Below are positions 50,331 through 58,467 of a DNA stretch of 64,000 bases, one piece after another. The DNA lies in assembly GCA_036374835.1 (NCBI GenBank), contig DASUTB010000043.1, positions 82,554 to 146,553 of the forward strand. The letters run 5' to 3'. Numbering within the stretch: position 1 is the first letter of the stretch; every line of letters begins with the position of its first letter. This stretch comes from DASUTB01 sp036374835 (lineage in GTDB: Bacteria > Actinomycetota > Actinomycetes > Jiangellales > Jiangellaceae). The notes below the pieces were generated by a model. It was not told where the DNA came from and made no database searches. It saw only the letters and a program-made list of their open reading frames with translations. Position numbers and translations under genes: made by a program.

Positions 50331-51796
50331 GCAACGCCACCCTCCATCGTGTTCCGCGGGACGCCCGCCCGCTCATCGCTCCGGGTTCGGCCGGCACCGG
50401 CATCGTGCATCTCGGGGTCGGCGCGTTCCACCGTGCTCATCAGGCGGTCTACACCGAAGCGGCGATCGCGGCCGCCGGCGGCGATTGGGCGATCGCCGGA
50501 GTCGCGCCGCGCCGCCGTGAGCTGGTCGACACGCTGGCCGGGCAGGACGGCCTGTTCAGCGTCACCAGCCTCGACGGCACGCACGAACGCACCCGCGTCG
50601 TCGCTGTGCTCAACGACATCCGGCACGCTCCGTCCGACCCCGCCGGGGTCGTGGCGCTCATCGCCGACCCGGACATCAAGATCGTCACGTTGACGGTCAC
50701 CGAGAAGGCCTACCTGCTGGATCCGGCGACCGGAGCGCTGATGGTGACCGACCCGTTGCGCGCCGAGCTGACCGGGCAGAAGCCTCCGTCGGCCGTCCCG
50801 GCCCTGCTGGCGCTGGGTCTGGTCGCGCGTGCGAGGTCAGCAGCCGGGCCGATCGCCATCGTCAGCTGTGACAACCTGCCGTCCAACGGGCGGCTGCTGC
50901 GGGTTGCGGTGGGCCAGGCGCTCGAGCTGATCGACGAGGGTCCGATCGACGATTTCGTGGCGTTCCCGGGCACGATGGTCGACCGGATCGTGCCGGCACC
51001 GACCTCGGCGATCCGCGAAGCGGCATCGCATGCGCTGGGCGTGCGCGACGACGCCGCCGTCGCCGCCGAGCCCTACTCGGAGTGGATCATCGAGGACCGG
51101 TTCCCCGGTGGCCGTCCTGCCTGGGAGGCCGCCGGCGCGGTACTCACCGACGATGCCGGTCCGTACGAGCGGCTCAAGCTGCGCGCGCTCAACGGCGTGC
51201 ATTCCGCGCTGGCCTACCTCGGCGGCCTCGCGGGGTGCGAAACGATCTCGGACGCGCTGCGGCTACCGGGCATGGCCGACATGCTCCGGCGATTGCTCGC
51301 CGACGACGTAGCACCCAGCCTCACCCCACCACCTGGGGTTTCGGTCACCGAATATGGCGAGTCGGTGCTGGAACGGTTCGCCAATCCGGCCATCGGCCAC
51401 CGGACGGCGCAGGTGGCGATGGACGGCTCCCAGAAGCTGCCGCAACGGCTGCTGCACACCATCGCCGACCGCCGCGCGACCGGCGCCATGCCCCTTTGGG
51501 TTGCGCTGATCCTGGCGGCCTGGATGCGCTACGTGGGCGGACGGAGCGACGACGGGGCGCGCCTGCCGCTGGACGACCCGCTCGCGCAGACCATCCGGGC
51601 GACGCTGGGGCGAGGAGACGATCCGGTCGATTCACTGCTCGCGCTCGACCAGATCTTCACGACCGAACTCGCCGGCGACGACGAACTCCGCCGCACCATC
51701 GCCGGCTGGTACACCGCGCTCGAACGGCACGGCACGGCGGACGTACTCGCGTCGATGGTGAGCGACTCGTCCGGCGTCCAGGCGCTGTCCAACTAA
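50315..51796 (+). CDS. Mannitol dehydrogenase family uronate reductase (tagaturonate/fructuronate reductase-like)
   Basis: A 493-residue NADH-dependent dehydrogenase of the long-chain mannitol dehydrogenase family. The N-terminal GIVHLGVGAFHRAHQAVY binds nucleotide, and the catalytic Lys/Asn/His cluster is in LKLRALNGVHSALAYLG. Next to uxaC it most likely reduces tagaturonate to altronate (UxaB role) or fructuronate to mannonate (UxuB role); sequence alone does not decide. Its start lies within the end of the dehydratase gene. Confidence 0.87.
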   Translation: MAERLSNATLHRVPRDARPLIAPGSAGTGIVHLGVGAFHRAHQAVYTEAAIAAAGGDWAIAGVAPRRRELVDTLAGQDGLFSVTSLDGTHERTRVVAVLNDIRHAPSDPAGVVALIADPDIKIVTLTVTEKAYLLDPATGALMVTDPLRAELTGQKPPSAVPALLALGLVARARSAAGPIAIVSCDNLPSNGRLLRVAVGQALELIDEGPIDDFVAFPGTMVDRIVPAPTSAIREAASHALGVRDDAAVAAEPYSEWIIEDRFPGGRPAWEAAGAVLTDDAGPYERLKLRALNGVHSALAYLGGLAGCETISDALRLPGMADMLRRLLADDVAPSLTPPPGVSVTEYGESVLERFANPAIGHRTAQVAMDGSQKLPQRLLHTIADRRATGAMPLWVALILAAWMRYVGGRSDDGARLPLDDPLAQTIRATLGRGDDPVDSLLALDQIFTTELAGDDELRRTIAGWYTALERHGTADVLASMVSDSSGVQALSN

Positions 51797-51807
51797 AGGG
51801 CGAGCCG

Positions 51808-52941
51808 ATGGCGATACGGGTGGCGCTTGTCGGCGCCGGCGGATACGGAGCGCACCACCGGCGTTTCATGGTGCCGCTTCAGGAGGCCGGCCGGATCGAA
51901 CTGGTCGGTTTGTGCGATGTGCGGCCGATCTGCGACGAGCCCGGCGCTCCCGTGCCGGACGGAGCCGTACTCACCGGCGATCTCGCGGAGCTCCTCGCGA
52001 TTCGTCCGGAGATCGTCGTCGTCGCGACACCGCCGCACACTCATCTCGAGATCGCCACGGCCGCGGTCCGGGCCGGTGCGGACGTCCTGCTCGAGAAACC
52101 ACCCTTCGTGTCGCTGGCCGAGCACCGCGCGTTCAGCCTGGTGCTCGACGAGACGGGCCGCCGGTGCCAGATCGGGTTCCAGGCGCTCGGATCGGCCGCT
52201 TTGGCTGCGCTCACCACCGCCATCGGGGACGGTCGGCTCGGCCGGGTCACCGGCGTCGGCGCATACGGAGGGTGGCAACGTCCCGACTCGTACTACGACC
52301 GCGCGCCATGGGCCGGGCGCCGGACCGTCGACGGCCGGCCGGTGCTGGACGGCGCACTCGTCAACCCGTTCGCCCATGCGGTGATGCAAAGCCTTGCGGT
52401 CGCCGCGGCCTGCGGTCCGGTCTCGATTGCAGACGTCGAGATGGAGCGCTACCGGGTCCGCGACATCGAGGTGGACGACACCAGCATGATCCGCGTGCAC
52501 CTCGCGTCCGGACCGGACATCGTCGTGGCGGTGACCCTGTGCTCGGACGAGGTCGTCGAGCCTCGGGTCGTCGTGCACGGCGACGCCGGTCGGGCGGTAC
52601 TCGACATCAAGTCCGACGAGCTTGCGCTGCCCGGCGATCTCGGCTCGCGCACGATACCCGGACGGGCTGGGCTGCTCGAGAACCTGCTGGACCACCGTGC
52701 CGCACCAGACGAGGTCCCGCTGCTCGCACCACTCGCGCGGACCCTGCCGTTCACCACCGTTGTCGAGGCCAACCGCGCGGACGATCCGCCGGTCGCGATC
52801 ACGCCGGAGTACATCTCCGGATTCGGCCATGGTGCTGAGCGCGTCGTCACGATCCCCGGTGTCATCGCGGTATTGCGGGATTCGGCCGAGAGCCTCAAGC
52901 TGCCTAGCGAACTCGGCGCACCGTGGGCGAGGAGGAGCTAG
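51808..52941 (+). CDS. Gfo/Idh/MocA-family oxidoreductase
   Basis: A 377-residue protein with Rossmann loop ALVGAGGYGAHHRRFM and the EKP motif in LLEKPPFVSLAEH. It is a second, unrelated-length member of the family in this operon. The C-terminal domain matches sugar dehydrogenases. ATG 51808 lies 11 nt after the reductase stop; the downstream PmoA-like gene begins at the base after its stop, a pairing often seen in actinobacterial sugar loci. Confidence 0.85.
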   Translation: MAIRVALVGAGGYGAHHRRFMVPLQEAGRIELVGLCDVRPICDEPGAPVPDGAVLTGDLAELLAIRPEIVVVATPPHTHLEIATAAVRAGADVLLEKPPFVSLAEHRAFSLVLDETGRRCQIGFQALGSAALAALTTAIGDGRLGRVTGVGAYGGWQRPDSYYDRAPWAGRRTVDGRPVLDGALVNPFAHAVMQSLAVAAACGPVSIADVEMERYRVRDIEVDDTSMIRVHLASGPDIVVAVTLCSDEVVEPRVVVHGDAGRAVLDIKSDELALPGDLGSRTIPGRAGLLENLLDHRAAPDEVPLLAPLARTLPFTTVVEANRADDPPVAITPEYISGFGHGAERVVTIPGVIAVLRDSAESLKLPSELGAPWARRS

Positions 52942-53766
52942 ATGTCCGATGCCAACGTCACCCTCACCGTCGGCGGTCGGCCGGTTGCGGAGTACGTCGT
53001 CGTGCCGGACGTCGACGCCCGACTGTCGCCGCGTCCGTACCTTCACCCGGTGCGCACCCTCGGCGGCGTCGTCGTGAGCGACGTACTGCCCGACGATCAT
53101 CCACACCATCTCGGTGTCTCCCTCGCCGTCCAGGACGTCAACAAGACCAACCTCTGGGGCGGCAAGACCTATGTCCGCGACGCCGGCTATACCTGGCTGG
53201 ACGATCATGGCCGCATCGAGCACGAGTCGTTCGAGCTGCTGGCCGGCGACCAGCTGGTCGAGCGGTTGCGTTGGTGCGATCCCGCCGGCGAGACGCTGCT
53301 CGACGAACGACGCGAGATCAGCGCACAACCGCTCGACGGACAGCCGGATGCCTGGGCGCTCACCGTCGCGTACACGTTGAACGCGGTGCAGGAGGTGACG
53401 CTGGGCAGTCCGGCGACCAACGGACGCCCCGGCGGCGCCGGCTACGGCGGCTTCTTCTGGCGCGCGGCGCTATCGGACGGCGTGCCGGCCGTCTTCACCG
53501 CCACCGCCGACGGCGAAGATCGCGTCAACGGCTCGACCGAGCCGTGGCTCGCCATGGCGACCGACGACTGGACGCTCGTGTTCACCGGCCTCGGCTACGG
53601 CGACCACTGGTTCGTCCGAGCGGCCGGCTATCCCGGCGTATGCGCGGCGCTGGCCTTCGACCAACCTCGCAACCTCGCGTCCGGGACAACCTTGAGCCGC
53701 CGCCACTCCGTCATCGTCGCCGACGGCCGCCTCCCCCACACCACCATCGCCAGAATGATCACGTAA
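52942..53766 (+). CDS. PmoA-like DUF6807 family protein
   Basis: A 274-residue beta-rich protein of the PmoA/DUF6807 family, found beside sugar dehydrogenases and of unknown function. A conserved metal-like motif DDHPHHLGVSLAVQDV and LWGGKTYVRDAGY are clear, as is GGFFWRAALSDG. ATG 52942 directly follows the stop of the Gfo/Idh gene. The C-terminal residues RMIT and the TAA come from the dispersed repeat, the same ending as the unrelated flavoprotein at 12.5 kb. Confidence 0.8.
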   Translation: MSDANVTLTVGGRPVAEYVVVPDVDARLSPRPYLHPVRTLGGVVVSDVLPDDHPHHLGVSLAVQDVNKTNLWGGKTYVRDAGYTWLDDHGRIEHESFELLAGDQLVERLRWCDPAGETLLDERREISAQPLDGQPDAWALTVAYTLNAVQEVTLGSPATNGRPGGAGYGGFFWRAALSDGVPAVFTATADGEDRVNGSTEPWLAMATDDWTLVFTGLGYGDHWFVRAAGYPGVCAALAFDQPRNLASGTTLSRRHSVIVADGRLPHTTIARMIT

Positions 53767-53829
53767 AGCTCCTGAATCCCAGCCAAACGGCGCCTGCAAG
53801 CCCAGCAACGGCGGTACATTCCGCGCATC
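53754..53829 (+). repeat. Dispersed repeat copy, 76-nt class
   Basis: Begins AATGATCACGTAAAGC inside the last codons of the PmoA-like gene and ends TCCGCGCATC. It aligns without gaps with the copy after the CebR-like gene. It lies between convergent genes. Confidence 0.75.
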
Positions 53830-53957
53830 GCGCAGCGCGGCCCTGGGCGACGTGGCCATTACGTCACGCCGGCCAGGATGACGCACCACAGACGAGCGAT
53901 CAGCGGCAATTAAGTGCGTCGTTGCAGCCGCTGTGCTGGCCCGCACCTCGGGACGGG

Positions 53958-54377
53958 TTAGTCGCGAAGGCCGGTCGATTGGCCAACCTCGATCAGGTGG
54001 CCATCCGGGTCACGCATGTAACAGCGGATCTCGGCGCCTCGATCCTGCGGTTCAGTGAGGAACTCCGCTCCGGCTGCTCGCCACTGCTGATAGACCGATG
54101 CGATGTCCGCGACTCGGATGTTGAGAAATGCGCTGGTGCGCTGCGGGTCGGGCGGGGTCTCCAGCGTTATATCCGGCTTGTCCTCGGTCGGGCCGCCGCC
54201 GACATTGAGGATGATCCACGAATTGGCGACCTTCATGATCACCGGGTCTCGCTCAAGAACCGTCTTGGCACCGAGCACCTGCTCGTACCATCGCCGCGAA
54301 CGATCCTGATCTGCGACCACAAGGAAGTGGGTCAGAACGAAGCCCTCAGTGGGGGCAGGGAAGTCCGTGCTCGCCAT
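53958..54377 (-). CDS. VOC-family (glyoxalase-like) protein
   Basis: A 139-residue vicinal-oxygen-chelate protein with two beta-alpha-beta-beta-beta units: FVLTHFLVVADQDRSRRWYE first, then SAFLNIRVADIASVYQQW, ending in RCYMRDPDGHLIEVGQ. Glu in LIEV and one of the His positions are kept. Possibly a bleomycin/fosfomycin-type resistance or dioxygenase-like protein; substrate unknown. Confidence 0.85.
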   Translation of the reverse strand: MASTDFPAPTEGFVLTHFLVVADQDRSRRWYEQVLGAKTVLERDPVIMKVANSWIILNVGGGPTEDKPDITLETPPDPQRTSAFLNIRVADIASVYQQWRAAGAEFLTEPQDRGAEIRCYMRDPDGHLIEVGQSTGLRD

Positions 54378-55017
54378 GCGCTATACCTCCACGGTGCTCG
54401 ACTCGGGGCCGCTGCCTCGGGGTTCGGCTTCGAGACTACGCCCGCCGAGACAGCCACACGAGCCCGCTCCGCTCGCGGCAAGTAAGTATGTGACCCGCGC
54501 CTGGTCGCCAGCGCGCGGTCAGGGTCATGAGCGTGCGTAGCGGGGAAGCGTGGCGAGGTCGGGTCTCTTGGTCGTTAGGCGGAGCGCCGTGAACGATCGC
54601 CGACCAGTTCGGTAGTCACATCGCAGTGGGTAGCAGCGGCAGGTCTATGATCACTTGTACGGCTGCCGACACTGGCAGCCGCACTGGTGTAGGGGGCCTC
54701 GAGTGCTGTCGTGATCGAACTTCGTGTGGCTGGTAGCCGCGATCAGCACGACGCGGCAGACGCCAAGGTCGAGGAGGCCCTCGGCGCGCTGGGCGGGCGA
54801 CCGGACGGGCTGGTGCGCTGGTGTACGCCGACGCGCCGTCCGTCTCGTGGTGGCCTATGGCCGAAGCGGAGGTCGCTGCCTCTTCGTCGTAAATTTCATG
54901 GGTGGCTCATTTTGCGGGCGATCAAAGCCTGGCCGCCGCCATTGCGGGTGACAGCGCCGGACGTAGTTTGATCGGGTAGGCCGCCAGTCTGCCGCAGCTG
55001 GGTTCGATCATCCGTCG
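54378..55017. other. Gene-poor region with possible decayed small ORF
   Basis: About 640 bp with no convincing gene. A GTG-start frame at 54711-54971 (IELRVAGSRDQHDAADAKVE) begins like a plausible protein but soon turns into Arg-rich noise; a shift to another frame gives ALVYADAPSVSWWPMAEAEV and then a stop, suggesting a frameshifted remnant. A perfect 8-bp hairpin (CGGCTGCC/GGCAGCCG) is at 54660-54681. Confidence 0.35.
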
Positions 55018-55464
55018 TCAGGTCGGCCGCCCCGTTTCGAGAATCTTCTTGAGCGTGTCGAGATTCGCAGCCACCGCCGACTTGACTCGGGAAGTCGCGA
55101 TTGGTGCGACGAGCCGCAGCGGACCCGACGTCTGGAGGTTCATGGTGTTGGTGAGGGTGGTGCTGCTTCTCGTGGGCTCCAGCAGGTAGGTGACCTCGCT
55201 GTGGAACGGCCCAAGAGTGCCCCGAATTGAGAGCTTGCGGTCCGGCTCGAACTCGGTCACTTCGAATGTTTCTTCGCTTCGGCTGGGAAGCGTGCGGGTC
55301 TGCCGATAGCGCGAGCCGACCCCCGCGGGGCCGTCATCGATCTTCCGAGTCTCGCTGATCGCGTAGTTCCACAGCGGCACGTTTTCAAAGTCGGCGAGGA
55401 ACGCGAACACCTCGGCCGGCCGCCGGCTGATCGTGATCGTGTTGGTGAACTTCATCTGAGTCAA
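55018..55464 (-). CDS. SRPBCC-fold (START/Bet v1-like) protein
   Basis: A 148-residue protein of the polyketide-cyclase/SRPBCC superfamily, which forms a hydrophobic ligand pocket. ITISRRPAEVFAFLADFEN is the typical first strand-helix unit and GSRYRQTRTLPSRSEETFEV the next strands. It starts 6 nt after the metallo-hydrolase stop, so the two are one operon. Ligand unknown. The Met at residue 4 is a possible alternative start. Confidence 0.8.
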   Translation of the reverse strand: MTQMKFTNTITISRRPAEVFAFLADFENVPLWNYAISETRKIDDGPAGVGSRYRQTRTLPSRSEETFEVTEFEPDRKLSIRGTLGPFHSEVTYLLEPTRSSTTLTNTMNLQTSGPLRLVAPIATSRVKSAVAANLDTLKKILETGRPT

Positions 55465-55470
55465 ATCTCC

Positions 55471-56364
55471 TTAGGGCGCGCTGTCCAGCAGGCGCCGGGC
55501 CGCGGTAGGGTCGTGGGCCGGCAGGATGACCAGGCTCGGCATCCGTTGCTTGAGGGCAAGGACATGGTCCGTGGTCTTGGCAAGTAGCTTCCGCTCGCCG
55601 ACGCCGGGAAGCCGGCGGGCTCCGAGCAGCTCGGCTCCGTAGGTGAGATCGCCGACTAGCAACAGCGGTGGCCTCGTCCGCCGCCGGACGAGCAGGGAAA
55701 CCGAGCCCGCGGTGTGACCTGGCGTCGGGAGCAGGGTGAGTGAGCCGTCGCCCATGAGATCGATTGATTCGGTGAACGGCGCCAGGGCCGGGTCGTTGGT
55801 GGATTCGAAGCTGATCCGCTGCCACGTCCGGCCCGGGACCATGATGTGCTTGCGGAGGAAGCCACGGGGCTCGGGGGCAAACCGCGAAAGCTCCCGCCAT
55901 TCGGCCGCGCTGACCAGCAGGTCCGCGCCGCTCAACTCCGGGACGCCGCCGATGTGGTCCTGGTGCAGGTGGGAGACGATCGCGGTGTCGACGTCGGCCG
56001 CCGAGTATCCGAGCGTGCCGAGTCCGCTATCGAGCGTGTCCTCCTTGCCGATGTGGAACTTGGCCAGGCGGTCGTAGATGACTCCGGTGAACCCGCCGGG
56101 GAAGTACGAGTCGTCGGTGACCGAGGCGCGGTCTTGTCCGGTGTCGAACAGAACCAGTCCCTTGGCGTGCTCGATCACATAGACGTTGATCGGGCGTGCC
56201 GGCAACCATGCGCGTGAGGTCAGCAGCCACCAGTACAGTGGCTTCCGGGCACCGTAGGCGTGCTCGGGGTGGATCTCGACAGTCCCGGTGCTTATGACCG
56301 AGACCGCCGTGACGGGATCTGTTGTTCCGTTCTCGGTCCGCGATGTGGCTGCAGTGATTGACAT
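55471..56364 (-). CDS. MBL-fold metallo-hydrolase, N-acyl-homoserine-lactonase-like
   Basis: A 297-residue metallo-beta-lactamase-fold hydrolase. The dinuclear-zinc motif is SHLHQDHIGGV (about residue 118), followed by the His/Asp in PTPGHTAGSVSLLV and the DLTYGAELL region. It resembles AHL lactonases and related lactonase-like hydrolases, but substrate is not settled by sequence. ATG 56364 follows AGGAGGCC. Same strand as the Crp regulator upstream. Confidence 0.85.
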   Translation of the reverse strand: MSITAATSRTENGTTDPVTAVSVISTGTVEIHPEHAYGARKPLYWWLLTSRAWLPARPINVYVIEHAKGLVLFDTGQDRASVTDDSYFPGGFTGVIYDRLAKFHIGKEDTLDSGLGTLGYSAADVDTAIVSHLHQDHIGGVPELSGADLLVSAAEWRELSRFAPEPRGFLRKHIMVPGRTWQRISFESTNDPALAPFTESIDLMGDGSLTLLPTPGHTAGSVSLLVRRRTRPPLLLVGDLTYGAELLGARRLPGVGERKLLAKTTDHVLALKQRMPSLVILPAHDPTAARRLLDSAP

Positions 56365-56440
56365 GTGGCCTCCTGTGGTGTCGACCCGCCACTGATCGGG
56401 CGATTCGAAACCAGTCTTCGCCCGGTTCTGTGGAGTGTCA

Positions 56441-56476
56441 GTGACTTCGGTTGCGGGTCTGCGTAACCGAAGTCAC
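56441..56476. promoter_or_regulatory. Perfect 12-bp inverted repeat between Crp-like gene and MBL hydrolase
   Basis: GTGACTTCGGTT (56441-56452) and its exact complement AACCGAAGTCAC (56465-56476) with 12 nt between. It lies 12 nt after the Crp-like stop and about 77 nt before the hydrolase start: either a terminator or a Crp-type operator. Confidence 0.5.
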
Positions 56477-56487
56477 GCTGCAGATCG

Positions 56488-57204
56488 TCACGGCGCGGTT
56501 GGGTTCCAGGACTGGTCATGAAGCCCTGCCGGGTCGAGGATGTGGATGCCGTCCGGCGAGGTCGCCACCAGCCGCTTAATGCGGAAGTCTCCCAGCACCC
56601 GAGCTACCACCTCGCGGACCGACCCGACCGCGTCGGCCAGCTCCTGCTGCGACACGTGCGCTACGAGGCGGCCCTGTGGGCGCTGCTGAGCGGAGGCGAG
56701 ATCCAGCAAGTGCGCGGCCACCCGCTGCCGTACAGAGCCAAAAGCGTTGATCGCCGTTTGTTGCAGCGTCTGATACAGCCGCCGGCTCAGCTCCTCCGCC
56801 AGCGCCCACGAGACGCGGGCATCGCGGTGTGCCGCCGTGGTCAATGTCCGCGAATCGATCCGGAACAGGCTCGACTCGGCCAGCGTTTGAACGCCGACGT
56901 CGGCCGGTCCGCCGATGAGGACCGCGATGCCCAGAACGTCGCAGGCGCGGGCGTACCGGACCGTCACCTGCCGGCCCTCCGGAGAGCTCATGTAGACACG
57001 TAGCAAGCCACGCACGACGAGCAGCGTCCTCGGAGACGAGCCCTCCCGATAGATCGTGCTGCCCGCTGGATAGTCGCTGCGCTCCCCCGCGTGCATCAAA
57101 GCGTCGACCAGATCCTCCGGCAGCCTCCCGAGGAAGCTGCTAGCCACCGCCTCCGAGACGTCTCGATCAGCCACGGTCCCAAGGATCCGGCATCGCGGCG
57201 CCAA
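56488..57204 (-). CDS. Crp/Fnr-family transcriptional regulator
   Basis: A 238-residue regulator: a cyclic-nucleotide-binding-like beta-barrel (AGSTIYREGSSPRTLLVVRG, about residues 50-70) then a winged helix-turn-helix with the recognition helix in QQELADAVGSVREVVARVL. No Fnr-type Cys cluster is seen. It precedes the MBL hydrolase and SRPBCC genes on the same strand and probably controls them (inference). Confidence 0.87.
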   Translation of the reverse strand: MAPRCRILGTVADRDVSEAVASSFLGRLPEDLVDALMHAGERSDYPAGSTIYREGSSPRTLLVVRGLLRVYMSSPEGRQVTVRYARACDVLGIAVLIGGPADVGVQTLAESSLFRIDSRTLTTAAHRDARVSWALAEELSRRLYQTLQQTAINAFGSVRQRVAAHLLDLASAQQRPQGRLVAHVSQQELADAVGSVREVVARVLGDFRIKRLVATSPDGIHILDPAGLHDQSWNPTAP

Positions 57205-57472
57205 CGTGAAGACCCCTCCGGCCCCCCGTCGAGCTACCGCGCAATGCGATGCACCGCAGAGTCAGCAAGGACAGGCATCGCTCCCTGCGCGCCTCTCGTA
57301 GATCACGATCGGAGCCAGAACAAACCCCGACGAGGGATCCCATACTGGCAACAGACCGACATCCTCAATTCAGCACGACCGCGCTGTATGGGTCAGAAGC
57401 GGATGTTCTGACCGCGGCATGTAGTGCGACTCGCGTAATTAAGATCCGATTCGTGGGTGGCATGCTGGCGCG

Positions 57473-57815
57473 ATGAGAATCAACGGGTTGGCGTGACTCG
57501 GAGTATCCACCGAACGGTACGAGCAGACGGTTGACTTCTTCCACCTTGTCTTGGGTATGAGCGTCGCCTTCCCGGAAGGCAGTACGGTCGAGTTGGCTGC
57601 CCGAACGGCGACAGAGTCCAGATCTTCGGCCCGGACAACAGCTACTTCAAGTCCTTCCGTGGCCACCGCGCTCCCGTGGTTCCGCTGTTCGAAGTCGACA
57701 GTCTGGACGACGCCTGCGCGCACCACTTGCTGCGCGGGGTTACGCATCCTCTGGTCGCAACTGTCCGTCGCGCTTGCCTCGGAGCCGAACCGTACGGTAC
57801 GGTTCGGTTATGACC
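57473..57815 (+). pseudogene. Decayed VOC-family (glyoxalase) gene
   Basis: From ATG 57473 the frame reads MRINGLA, then a TGA at 57494, then LGVSTERYEQTVDFFHLVLG and onward to VELAA; after about 57601 the sense continues one frame over as PNGDRVQIFGPDNSYFKSFR and VVPLFEVDSLDDACAHHLL. Read together this is a VOC protein with a premature stop and a frameshift, ending without the normal C-terminal strand. The exact end is uncertain. Confidence 0.65.
57788..57804. promoter_or_regulatory. Palindromic operator just upstream of the TetR start
   Basis: AACCGTAC-G-GTACGGTT is a perfect 17-bp palindrome ending 5 nt before the ATG of the TetR gene. It is a probable autoregulatory site on a leaderless or very short 5' end. 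Confidence 0.6.
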
Positions 57816-58445
57816 AGGAGCACTCGCGCGGCGGAGCGACGCCAGCGAATCATCCAGACGGCGATCGGGGTGTTCGCCGAGCGCGGTTACGCGGCGTCGT
57901 CTACGGCGCAGATCGCCGCGGAGGCGGGCGCCTCGAAGGAGACGATCTACGCGTACTTCGGTAACAAGGCAGGGCTACTCCGTGAGGCGTTGACCTCGCT
58001 TGTGGCGGCGCCCGGCGGCTCAGTGGTGGCCGAACCAGCCAGGCGAATCGGCTCCTCTGCAGAGCTTCGTGAACATTTGATGTCGCTGGCGATAGGGCTG
58101 GTCACCGACCTTACCCAGCCGCAGTACCTGGCGCTGGCCAGGATCGTGGTGGCTGAGACGCCGCGGGATCCGTCATTGCCCGAGCTGTTCCGAGACGCCA
58201 TTGCCGGGCGGGTGCTGTCGGGCGTGGCGAACATGATGGCCGCCGGGCAGCAGGCCGGCATGGTCGACCCCGATATCGACACCTCCGCCGCCGCACGAGC
58301 CTTTGTGGGCCCGTTGCTCACATACGTACTGCTGGACGGCCTGCTCCGGCCGCCCGCCGAGATCCACAGACCCACCGCGGAGGTCATCGGTACCCAGGTG
58401 CTCCTCTTTTGCCGAGCCATCCGCCCACAAAGTGATCAACGCTGA
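57810..58445 (+). CDS. TetR/AcrR-family transcriptional regulator
   Basis: A 211-residue repressor. The helix-turn-helix is RRQRIIQTAIGVFAERGYAA then AGASKETIYAYFGNK; the C-terminal part resembles TetR_C effector domains. ATG 57810 (MTRSTRAAERRQR); no ribosome site because the operator palindrome abuts it. The next gene, 22 nt downstream on the same strand, is likely in its operon. Confidence 0.87.
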   Translation: MTRSTRAAERRQRIIQTAIGVFAERGYAASSTAQIAAEAGASKETIYAYFGNKAGLLREALTSLVAAPGGSVVAEPARRIGSSAELREHLMSLAIGLVTDLTQPQYLALARIVVAETPRDPSLPELFRDAIAGRVLSGVANMMAAGQQAGMVDPDIDTSAAARAFVGPLLTYVLLDGLLRPPAEIHRPTAEVIGTQVLLFCRAIRPQSDQR

Positions 58446-58467
58446 ATCCGAATCGAGGTAGTACGAA

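Noticed and set aside
54711..54971. 86-residue frame as an intact gene
   Set aside because: Only its first 35 residues look protein-like; the rest is Arg/Pro noise, so it is listed only as a possible remnant.
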